The notes under the pieces are model-generated. The model saw only the letters and a list, made by a program, of their open reading frames with translations. It was not told where the DNA came from and ran no database searches. Of a stretch of DNA of 64,000 nucleotides, positions 32,798-40,611 are shown piece by piece. The translations under genes and the position numbers were made by a program. The stretch covers positions 1 through 64,000 of the forward strand of contig WFNB01000023.1 of the NCBI GenBank assembly GCA_015488755.1, read 5' to 3'. The DNA is from Gammaproteobacteria bacterium (GTDB taxonomy: Bacteria > Pseudomonadota > Gammaproteobacteria > GRL18). Numbering within the stretch: the stretch's first letter is position 1; each line of letters begins with the position of its first letter.

Positions 32798-33097
32798 ATG
32801 GCCGTTAATTATGATGAAAAGCGTTCTTTCTACCGCATGTCAGTAGATTGTCATATTGAATTTTCAGAGGAAGGAAGCTCCGATAGCTACAAAGGTGACG
32901 GTAAAGATCTCAGTGCTGATGGCGTTAGGTTTATTACTGATCATGAGTTAAAAGAAGGACAACAACTGAATGTTATTGTCCACCCCGTGATTAAAACTGT
33001 CGTACCTCTTAGTGCCAAAGCAAAGGTGATACGAGTCGTAAAGGATGAAGATAGTGGCCAATATATTGTTGGTGTATCATTAGAAGAAGTTATTTAA
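32798..33097 (+). CDS. PilZ-domain protein
   Basis: KRSFYRMSVDCHIEF...GDGKDLSADGVRFITDHELKEGQQLNV; RxxxR and (D/N)xSxxG motifs. Confidence 0.88.
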   Translation: MAVNYDEKRSFYRMSVDCHIEFSEEGSSDSYKGDGKDLSADGVRFITDHELKEGQQLNVIVHPVIKTVVPLSAKAKVIRVVKDEDSGQYIVGVSLEEVI

Positions 33098-33309
33098 CCT
33101 GAACTTTGGATAAGATGATCTTGAAAATAACTTCAGAGTGTTGGTTAGCCTGTATTTGTGGAAGAAGTCTCTTTGGCATGGATGCCAAAGTGAAGCCTGC
33201 AAGGATGTATTCACGCCCGAAGGAAGTACTCTTGGGGGGGGGCGGCGACTTCTATAACAAATGCAGGCTAATCAATACGTTACTTATTCAGTTATCCAGA
33301 ACTCAGGTT
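33096..33309. mobile_element. 214-bp MITE-like element with long imperfect inverted repeats
   Basis: AACCTGAACTTTGGATAA...TTATCCAGAACTCAGGTT, inner TTAGCCTGTATTTGT...ACAAATGCAGGCTAA, central hairpin TTTGGCATGGATGCCAAA; flanked by ATTT on both sides. Confidence 0.75.
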
Positions 33310-33354
33310 ATTTAGCACTTCTCTTGAATAACAAAAAATTGGCTGTGAGCACTG

Positions 33355-33792
33355 CTAAATATAGAGATCAATATTTCCTTGTTGCTGAGTGCCCATTGTA
33401 TTGGCCGGTTCATTATTCAGATAGCGTTGTACGACTAAAGAACTTCCAGCAAGTCCTTGCTGACTGCGGCGATTGCCATAAGGAAAGTTATTATCTGCCT
33501 TGCTTGGATCGGGCTGGGTGTTTGCGGACTGAACATTTGCTAATAGCGACTTGTTCGAATACAACACCTCTGGTACAGTGCCCATTTGTGTCGATAGCGT
33601 GTTGTTACTGCTACCTTGTTGGAAGCTAGGAAGTGTAAAGTCAGGTGTTTGCTCTTTTGTTGGTTGCTTTTTATCTTCAACTAGCTGTCCTTCAATAATA
33701 ACAGGCTTGGCAGGCGAACGACTATTCTGCTGAGGCTGAGCAGGAATAGAAGGGGCAACAACTGGTGATAAAAAGGGATCAGGAATTTGCAT
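33355..33792 (-). CDS. Hypothetical low-complexity Pro/Gln/Ser-rich protein
   Basis: 145-aa ORF; the antisense ORF 33261-33629 is Cys-rich and looks like a shadow. Confidence 0.5.
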   Translation of the reverse strand: MQIPDPFLSPVVAPSIPAQPQQNSRSPAKPVIIEGQLVEDKKQPTKEQTPDFTLPSFQQGSSNNTLSTQMGTVPEVLYSNKSLLANVQSANTQPDPSKADNNFPYGNRRSQQGLAGSSLVVQRYLNNEPANTMGTQQQGNIDLYI

Positions 33793-33923
33793 GATAATAT
33801 GTATATTAGTCGTTAAATGGATACCTCACGCTAAATTATAGTCTTGATTTTGAATTTACACCAGCTTAGGATCAATTTTTAATGACTATCAATATAACTA
33901 TTAAATAAGTTCTATAATCTCTT

Positions 33924-34424
33924 ATGATAGAAGACACTCTCAAGTTACTTAGTAAACTATGCCTTATAAATAAAGCTAAAATTGCCACAGCTGAATCCTG
34001 TACGGGTGGTTTGGTTGCCATGCTTATTACCGATCAGGCAGGTAGTTCCCAATGGTTTGATCGTGGCTTTGTCACCTATACTAATCTGGCTAAACAACAA
34101 ATGCTCGGTGTAGCAGAGTCATTATTAGTAACTCATGGTGCTGTCAGTGAACCGGTCGCACAGGCTATGGCAGAAGGAGCATTAAAACATTCACAGGCAC
34201 ATTATGCTTTAGCTATTACAGGCATTGCGGGTCCAGGTGGCGGTAGTGAGACAAAGCCCGTCGGTATGGTTTGTTTTGCTTGGGCGTATTATCAAGAACA
34301 AGGCAATTTAATTGATGTATACTCAAGCAGTCAATACTTCTCTGGCAATCGCCAATCGGTACGTGAGCAATCAGCACTGTTTTCCCTGACCGGGTTGCTT
34401 AATAGACTAAAAATAAACTCGTAA
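33924..34424 (+). CDS. pncC: CinA C-terminal-domain protein (nicotinamide-nucleotide amidohydrolase PncC-like)
   Basis: KIATAESCTGGLVAMLITDQAGSSQWFDRGFVTYTNLAKQQMLGV...HGAVSEPVAQAMAEGAL...ALAITGIAGPGGGSETKPVGMVCFAW; directly upstream of recA. Confidence 0.93.
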   Translation: MIEDTLKLLSKLCLINKAKIATAESCTGGLVAMLITDQAGSSQWFDRGFVTYTNLAKQQMLGVAESLLVTHGAVSEPVAQAMAEGALKHSQAHYALAITGIAGPGGGSETKPVGMVCFAWAYYQEQGNLIDVYSSSQYFSGNRQSVREQSALFSLTGLLNRLKINS

Positions 34425-34431
34425 TTATTTC

Positions 34432-34460
34432 TTGACCCATTCTATAAGACTTCTTATAAT
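34432..34460 (+). promoter_or_regulatory. Putative sigma-70 promoter for recA
   Basis: TTGACC - 17 nt - TATAAT, about 90 nt upstream of the recA ATG. Confidence 0.65.
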
Positions 34461-34549
34461 TGTTGTACAAATATCAATACCTAATACACTCACTAACTTA
34501 TCATCCTCATACTTAAACTGATTAAGTGTCGGGAATACAGGCGTAAACT

Positions 34550-35584
34550 ATGGATGCAAACAAGCAAAAAGCACTAGAAGCAGCAATATCTCAAATTGAT
34601 CGTCAATTTGGTAAAGGCTCTGTCATGCGAATGGGAGATTCTGGTATTACCCAAATAGACTCAATTTCAACCGGTTCTCTAGGCTTGGATGTAGCATTGG
34701 GAATAGGAGGCTTACCTAAAGGTCGTGTGGTTGAAATTTATGGTCCAGAATCTTCGGGTAAAACAACCCTGACCTTACAAGTCATTGCCGCTGCTCAAAA
34801 GGCTGGTGGTACAGCGGCTTTTGTTGATGCAGAGCATGCCTTAGATCCTGTTTATGCAGAAAAACTCGGTGTTGATGTTGAAAACTTGCTGGTTTCTCAA
34901 CCGGACACAGGAGAGCAGGCCTTAGAAATTACTGATATGCTGGTTCGCTCTGGTGCTGTTGATGTCTTGGTGGTTGATTCAGTTGCTGCTCTAACGCCTA
35001 AAGCAGAAATTGATGGTGAAATGGGTGACTCACATATGGGACTGCAAGCTCGTCTTATGTCACAGGCTTTGCGTAAGTTAACCAGCATTATTAAGCGCTC
35101 AAATACCTTAGTAATTTTTATTAATCAGCTACGCATGAAAATTGGCGTGATGTTTGGCAATCCAGAAACAACAACGGGTGGTAATGCACTCAAGTTTTAT
35201 GCCTCTGTTCGTTTAGATATCCGCCGTATCGGTGCGATTAAAAAAGGCGATGAAATTCTAGGCAATGAAACCCGAGTGAAAGTGGTTAAAAATAAAGTTG
35301 CTCCACCATTTAAGCAAACTGAATTTGATATTCTTTATGGTGAAGGGATTTCCTATGAAGGTGAACTAATTTCTCTTGGGGTAAAAGAAGGCTTAGTCGA
35401 TAAAGCCGGTGCATGGTATGCCTACAATGGTGAAAAAATAGGCCAAGGTAAAGACAAAGCTCGAAATTATCTAAAAGAAAATCCAGATATTGCTTCTGAG
35501 TTGGACGCTAAAATTAGGGCAAAACTTTTGCCATCGAATACGGCAGAAACTGACAGTGAGATTGAAACTAGTCAAGAATCATAG
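34550..35584 (+). CDS. recA: Recombinase RecA
   Basis: [96 protein letters not shown]. Confidence 0.99.
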   Translation: MDANKQKALEAAISQIDRQFGKGSVMRMGDSGITQIDSISTGSLGLDVALGIGGLPKGRVVEIYGPESSGKTTLTLQVIAAAQKAGGTAAFVDAEHALDPVYAEKLGVDVENLLVSQPDTGEQALEITDMLVRSGAVDVLVVDSVAALTPKAEIDGEMGDSHMGLQARLMSQALRKLTSIIKRSNTLVIFINQLRMKIGVMFGNPETTTGGNALKFYASVRLDIRRIGAIKKGDEILGNETRVKVVKNKVAPPFKQTEFDILYGEGISYEGELISLGVKEGLVDKAGAWYAYNGEKIGQGKDKARNYLKENPDIASELDAKIRAKLLPSNTAETDSEIETSQES

Positions 35585-35611
35585 CTTGCTAATCTGTCGT
35601 AGCTCAGCCTT

Positions 35612-35629
35612 AATCTGAACTCTGGATAA
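35612..35629 (+). repeat. Solo terminal-repeat-like fragment resembling the 214-bp element end
   Basis: AATCTGAACTCTGGATAA versus AACCTGAACTTTGGATAA at 33096. Confidence 0.45.
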
Positions 35630-35639
35630 TCCTACTGAA

Positions 35640-35831
35640 CAACGCACCGTCAAAGACGGTGGGTTAGCATTAGGGACTGAAAGTTCCACCAAATACCCGT
35701 TGACAAACGGATTCCTATATTTTAATCCCAAAGTTAGGATCATTTTTTTAGTTAATACTCCCGCAGTCACACAAAAATAAGCTCTAGCCCAAAATGTCGT
35801 CCCCAATAATGTTTTTATGGATGGTGCTGTT
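35640..35831 (-). pseudogene. Probable relic of an IS200/IS605-type TnpA C-terminus with terminal hairpin
   Basis: Minus-strand translation KTAPSIKTLLGTTFWARAYFCVTAGVLTKKMI resembles TnpA C-termini (WARGYFxxTxGxxxxEMI); downstream hairpin CACCGTC/GACGGTG at 35645-35661; no intact ORF or N-terminal HUH domain. Confidence 0.55.
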
Positions 35832-37733
35832 TTAGCTATTCCTATTTAACCCATACCCCAAGACTTTTAATGCGGTTTTAATTTCATCTAAAATAGCAGG
35901 GTCGTCTATGGTTGCTGGAATTTTATATGCGGTATTATCGGCAATACAGCGCATGGTAGCACGCAAAATTTTACCTGAGCGTGTTTTGGGCAAGCGCTCG
36001 ATAATCATTGCTTGTTTAAATGCGGCTACGGGGCCTATTTTTTCGCGAACTAATTGGATGAGCTCTTGAATAATCGTATCATTTGCCTGAGTAACCCCAC
36101 TTTTTAGTACCACCAGCCCTAGAGGTACTTCACCCTTGAGTTTATCAGCCACACCAATCACCGCACATTCAGCAACATCTGGGTGGCTGGCAAGCACTTC
36201 TTCAAATGCTCCAGTTGAGAGGCGATGACCAGCAACATTAATCACATCATCAATACGACTCATAATCCATAAATAATCATCCTCATCAGCATAGCCGGCA
36301 TCACCTGTTAAATAATAGCCTGAATAGCGGCTCATATAGGCATCGACAAAGCCTTGGTCATTATTCCATAAGGTCATCAAGCAACCTGGGGGCATGGGGA
36401 GCTTAATAACAATATTACCGATACTGCCTTTAGCCACTTGTTCACCCTGATCATTAAGCACCTGAACATCATATCCAGGGACACTTTTAGTTGGGGAACC
36501 CGCCTTAATCGGTAGTGCTTCAATGCCAAGACAATTAGCAACAATGGCCCAACTGGTTTCTGTTTGCCACCAATGATCAATAACAGGCACATGTAACAAG
36601 TCTTCTGCCCAATGTAAGGTGTCAGGGTCACATCGTTCACCGGCTAAAAATAAAGTACGAAAGTGCTTTAAGGTATAATTTTTAAGGTATTCTCCTTTAG
36701 GATCTTCTTTTTTAATGGCACGAAATGCTGTTGGGGCAGTAAACAAAACAGTAACCTTATGCTCTTCAATGACTCGCCAGAAAGCACCGGGATCAGGCGT
36801 GCCGACAGGCTTACCTTCATATAAAACAGTTGTTGTGGCATTAAGTAATGGGGCATAGACGATATAGGAATGTCCGACCACCCAGCCAACATCAGAGGCA
36901 GCCCAAAAGACATCACCAGCTTTTAAATTATAGACATTGCGCATGCTCCAGAGCATTGCCACGGCATGACCGCCATTGTCTCGTACCACACCTTTAGGAT
37001 TGCCTGTTGTTCCCGAGGTATACAATATATACAATGGGTCGGTGGCAGCAACAGGCACGCAGTCAACGGCGTGACTCTGTGAACAGGCTTGCTGCCAATC
37101 AATATCCCGCCCATCGATCATACTGACGGGCATTTGTGGCCGTTGAAAAATGAGACAATGTTCTGGTTTATAATGGGCTTGCTCGATAGCAGAATCCAAT
37201 AATGATTTATAGTCGATGAGTTTATTGACCTCGATACCACAAGAGGCTGATAAAATGACTTTAGGCTGCGCATCATTGATACGATCGGCTAATTGATCCG
37301 CAGCAAAACCACCAAACACGACCGAATGTATGGCGCCGATACGAGCGCAGGCCAGCATGGCCATGGTTGTTTCGGGGATCATCGGCATATAAATAACCAC
37401 TCGATCGCCTTTATTTACGCCCATATCCCTTAATACACCGGCTAATAAAGCAACCTCATCTCGTAATTGACGAAAGGTAAATTTTTTCTTTACTGAGCCA
37501 ACAGGACTGTCATATATCAGAGCCGTTTGATTGGCCAGGCCATTGTTAATATGACGATCCAAGGCGTTATAGCAAGTATTCAGTTTAGCCCCGCTGAACC
37601 ACTTGTAAAACGGGGCATTAGAGTCATCTAAAACCTGTTCCCAAGGCTGATACCAATCAATATCTTGAGCAGCTTGTGCCCAAAAATCTTGGGGATTATT
37701 AAGTGAGTGGCTATACGTTTCTTGATATGTCAT
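35832..37733 (-). CDS. prpE: Propionyl-CoA synthetase / acyl-CoA synthetase (AMP-forming)
   Basis: YTSGTTGNPKGVVRDNGGHAVAMLWSM, DHWWQTETSWAI, SGYYLTGDAGYADEDDYLWIMSRIDDVINVAGHRLSTGAFEEVL, PKTRSGKILRATMR. Confidence 0.93.
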   Translation of the reverse strand: MTYQETYSHSLNNPQDFWAQAAQDIDWYQPWEQVLDDSNAPFYKWFSGAKLNTCYNALDRHINNGLANQTALIYDSPVGSVKKKFTFRQLRDEVALLAGVLRDMGVNKGDRVVIYMPMIPETTMAMLACARIGAIHSVVFGGFAADQLADRINDAQPKVILSASCGIEVNKLIDYKSLLDSAIEQAHYKPEHCLIFQRPQMPVSMIDGRDIDWQQACSQSHAVDCVPVAATDPLYILYTSGTTGNPKGVVRDNGGHAVAMLWSMRNVYNLKAGDVFWAASDVGWVVGHSYIVYAPLLNATTTVLYEGKPVGTPDPGAFWRVIEEHKVTVLFTAPTAFRAIKKEDPKGEYLKNYTLKHFRTLFLAGERCDPDTLHWAEDLLHVPVIDHWWQTETSWAIVANCLGIEALPIKAGSPTKSVPGYDVQVLNDQGEQVAKGSIGNIVIKLPMPPGCLMTLWNNDQGFVDAYMSRYSGYYLTGDAGYADEDDYLWIMSRIDDVINVAGHRLSTGAFEEVLASHPDVAECAVIGVADKLKGEVPLGLVVLKSGVTQANDTIIQELIQLVREKIGPVAAFKQAMIIERLPKTRSGKILRATMRCIADNTAYKIPATIDDPAILDEIKTALKVLGYGLNRNS

Positions 37734-37928
37734 CTTGGGATCACCCGTGATTTTTTCTTGGTTAAAATGCTATAAAAATGCGAATACTTTTTTGGCCATA
37801 CGATATTGGGCTTGGTTGTTCTTAAGGCTGATATCAGTACAAATATACTACTATACAATACTATAAAAATACTGGAGTGAAGACAAATAAATCATAATTA
37901 CCCCAGTGAAATAAGTAGGCGTTCATAC

Positions 37929-38070
37929 GTAGGTACTTAAGGATAACTCTGTGTTTACGGAGGAAGTTTTTGCCACATGGATGTGGCAATAAAACCTCCA
38001 AGGATGGATTTACGGCGTCTTGTGTAGTAAATACAGGATTATCCTGCCTCAGACATGCTTAAGTACCTAC
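37929..38070. mobile_element. 142-bp MITE-like inverted-repeat element, copy C (opposite orientation)
   Basis: GTAGGTACTTAAG...CTTAAGTACCTAC; reverse complement almost identical to copy A. Confidence 0.85.
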
Positions 38071-38266
38071 CTATGAGTAGGCGTTAGGTATACCTTCGTT
38101 ATATTCTAACTATGCTTTTGAACCAGAGAATAAACTTATAAATACTTTAAATACAGATGGTTATAAAATTATTACCTAAAATGGATGGGTTTTTAAAAGC
38201 AAAATTTAATGACTTAGGAGCATTTTTTAGGTATATTATACGCCTCTTAATTACTCTGACTTTTTA

Positions 38267-38956
38267 ATGAACCATAATCTTAGCGATAAAAAGCCAATAC
38301 AACAGACAGATAAACAGACGAATAATGAAGTCTCAATGAGTATCAATGGTCAGGCCATTACTGCTCCAGATTCATTGTCTGTTATACAAGCTTTATGGCA
38401 TGCAGGTTATCCGCGTGTTAAAGGTGTGGGTTGTCTTGATGGTGTGTGTGGTTCTTGTCGGGTTATGGTTCGTCGTTCAGGCTCACCAGAAATAAAAATG
38501 GAGTTGGGATGCCAACTTCTTATTGAAGAAGATATGGATGTCTTTTTCTCTGTCTTTGATACGCCGTCTCAACATCACTATGATTTATCTAAGATAAGCA
38601 CCTCTTGGGATGTGCAGACTGAATTTCATAAGATTTTTTCAGAGGCTCAAAAGTGTCGTCATTGTGGCGGTTGTAATAAAGCTTGCCCCAAAGGCATTGA
38701 TGTTGAAGAGGGCGTGGCGCTCGCGGTTAAGGGGCGTTTTCGTGAATCGGGTGAATTATTTGTTGATTGTGTGATGTGTAACTTATGCATGACCGGTTGT
38801 CCAGAATATATTGATCCCAATCATGTTGGTTTATTTGCCCGTCGGGTAACCGGCTATTTTCATACTCGTCCTTCCAACCTTATCAATCAACTTGAAGCCA
38901 TTCGTACGGGTGAGCTTGATGTGGATACTCATTCTGGGATGGAGGAATCACTATGA
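38267..38956 (+). CDS. Succinate dehydrogenase/fumarate reductase-like iron-sulfur subunit with two CxxCxxCxxxCP motifs
   Basis: N-terminal [2Fe-2S] motif CLDGVCGSCRVMV...ELGC; CRHCGGCNKACPKGID and CVMCNLCMTGCPEYIDP; ATGA overlap with the next gene. Confidence 0.85.
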   Translation: MNHNLSDKKPIQQTDKQTNNEVSMSINGQAITAPDSLSVIQALWHAGYPRVKGVGCLDGVCGSCRVMVRRSGSPEIKMELGCQLLIEEDMDVFFSVFDTPSQHHYDLSKISTSWDVQTEFHKIFSEAQKCRHCGGCNKACPKGIDVEEGVALAVKGRFRESGELFVDCVMCNLCMTGCPEYIDPNHVGLFARRVTGYFHTRPSNLINQLEAIRTGELDVDTHSGMEESL

Positions 38957-40611
38957 ATCATATCAATAATAGTGTGTCCTATCATCAGGCCTTAGATAAT
39001 TATTTACTAAAACAAAATACAGATGAAGGTTTTGAAGCGGTTAAACTCTCCATAGATGAGCATGAACTGCTCAGTAAATTTCACCCTGATCACCGTGAAG
39101 AAACGATGACCAGACTGCAAGTCGGACCCAATCAAGGTGATCGTTGCCATCAGCAAATTGCCGATGTGTTACAAGCCGACTCTCGTATTGATGCTGCGGA
39201 TTTGGCAGGAGCACAAATTAAAGAAACCGATGTGCTGGTGATTGGTGGGGGTGGTGCTGGCTGTGCCGCAGCATTGATTGCTGCTGAATCTGGGGCAAAT
39301 GTTATTTTAGCCACTAAATTGCGTTTGGGTGATAGCAATACCGTGATGGCGGAGGGCGGTATACAAGCATCCATTGAAAAGGGTGATAGTCCGCAGGCAC
39401 ACTATAATGATACCTTTAAAGCAGGGCATAAGAGAGGCAATAAAGAGCTCATAAAAAATTTAGTTATGGATGGCCCCGATACGATACGTTGGTTAATTCA
39501 ACAGGGTATGCAATTTGATCTCAATCGCTTTGGCGATCTCCTAACCCGTAAAGCCGGTGGCACATCAGCTAATCGAGTGGTCTATTTTCGAGATTATACG
39601 GGTCTGGAAATGATGCGTGTGTTACGTGAAGCTGTTAGTAATAGCGATATTGATGTCTGGGATTATAGCCCCGCGGTGGAGTTATTAAGCAATGAATCAG
39701 GGCATTGTGCGGGAGCAATTGTTTCATCACTACATGATTGCCGCTATGTACAAATTAAAGCCAAAACAGTGATTGTTGCCACCGGTGGTATTGGGCGGAT
39801 TCATTTGAACCAGTTTCCTACCTCAAATCACTTTGGTGCAACGGGTGATGGTCTGGTCTTGGCCTATCGTCTAGGAGCGAAACTAAGAGATTTAGACTCG
39901 TTTCAATATCACCCGACAGGGCTTGCTTATCCACAGCATCTTTCTGGTACTTTGATAACCGAAGGAGTCCGATCTTCAGGTGCCTATATGATCAATGCTC
40001 TGGGTGAGCGCTTTGTCGATGAACTCAAGCCCAGAGATATTGTTGCCGCAGCGATTATTAGAGAATGTCGTGAAGGTCGAGGGGTTGTTGGTGATAATGG
40101 CCTGCAAGGCGTTTGGTTGGATACGCCAGGTTTAGAACAACGAAATCCTGGGATCATTAAAGAACGTTTTCCTAAACTCATGCACTTGGCGCAGAAAAGT
40201 AATATTGATATTACTCGTACACCGATGTTGATTTACCCAACATTACACTATCAAAATGGTGGTGTGGTCATAGATAAAAATGGCCGCTCAACAATTGCCG
40301 GCTTATATTGTGTGGGTGAAGTCAGTGGTGGCTTGCATGGTCGTAACCGTTTAATGGGCAATGCCTTATTAGAAATTATTAGTTTTGGCCGTAGAGCCGG
40401 AGCCAGTGCCGTAAAAGATAAAAAAACACGAGGTCACAAACAGATCAGCATTGATCACATCAGCAATTTACGTCGTGAATTGATGCAAAAAGGCATGCCA
40501 ATGACCAGTAAGTCACCGGTATTATTCCCTGACTATGTACAATATGATTCAGAAGAAAATACCGCGATGAGAAAAGATACTGATTCCCATTGTGGGGTCT
40601 GTTTATCATGA
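38953..40611 (+). CDS. Fumarate reductase/succinate dehydrogenase-type flavoprotein
   Basis: VLVIGGGGAGCAAALIAAESGANV, LGDSNTVMAEGGIQASI, FQYHPTGLAYPQHLSGTLITEGVRSSGAYMINALGERF, GLYCVGEVSGGLHGRNRLMGNALLE. Confidence 0.9.
   Translation: MNHINNSVSYHQALDNYLLKQNTDEGFEAVKLSIDEHELLSKFHPDHREETMTRLQVGPNQGDRCHQQIADVLQADSRIDAADLAGAQIKETDVLVIGGGGAGCAAALIAAESGANVILATKLRLGDSNTVMAEGGIQASIEKGDSPQAHYNDTFKAGHKRGNKELIKNLVMDGPDTIRWLIQQGMQFDLNRFGDLLTRKAGGTSANRVVYFRDYTGLEMMRVLREAVSNSDIDVWDYSPAVELLSNESGHCAGAIVSSLHDCRYVQIKAKTVIVATGGIGRIHLNQFPTSNHFGATGDGLVLAYRLGAKLRDLDSFQYHPTGLAYPQHLSGTLITEGVRSSGAYMINALGERFVDELKPRDIVAAAIIRECREGRGVVGDNGLQGVWLDTPGLEQRNPGIIKERFPKLMHLAQKSNIDITRTPMLIYPTLHYQNGGVVIDKNGRSTIAGLYCVGEVSGGLHGRNRLMGNALLEIISFGRRAGASAVKDKKTRGHKQISIDHISNLRRELMQKGMPMTSKSPVLFPDYVQYDSEENTAMRKDTDSHCGVCLS

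Noticed and set aside
33106-33315. 69-aa ORF inside the 214-bp inverted-repeat element
   Set aside because: Falls almost entirely within the repeat and has no protein-like features.
33261-33629. 122-aa plus-strand Cys-rich ORF
   Set aside because: Antisense to the more plausible minus-strand ORF 33355-33792 and overlaps the repeat end.
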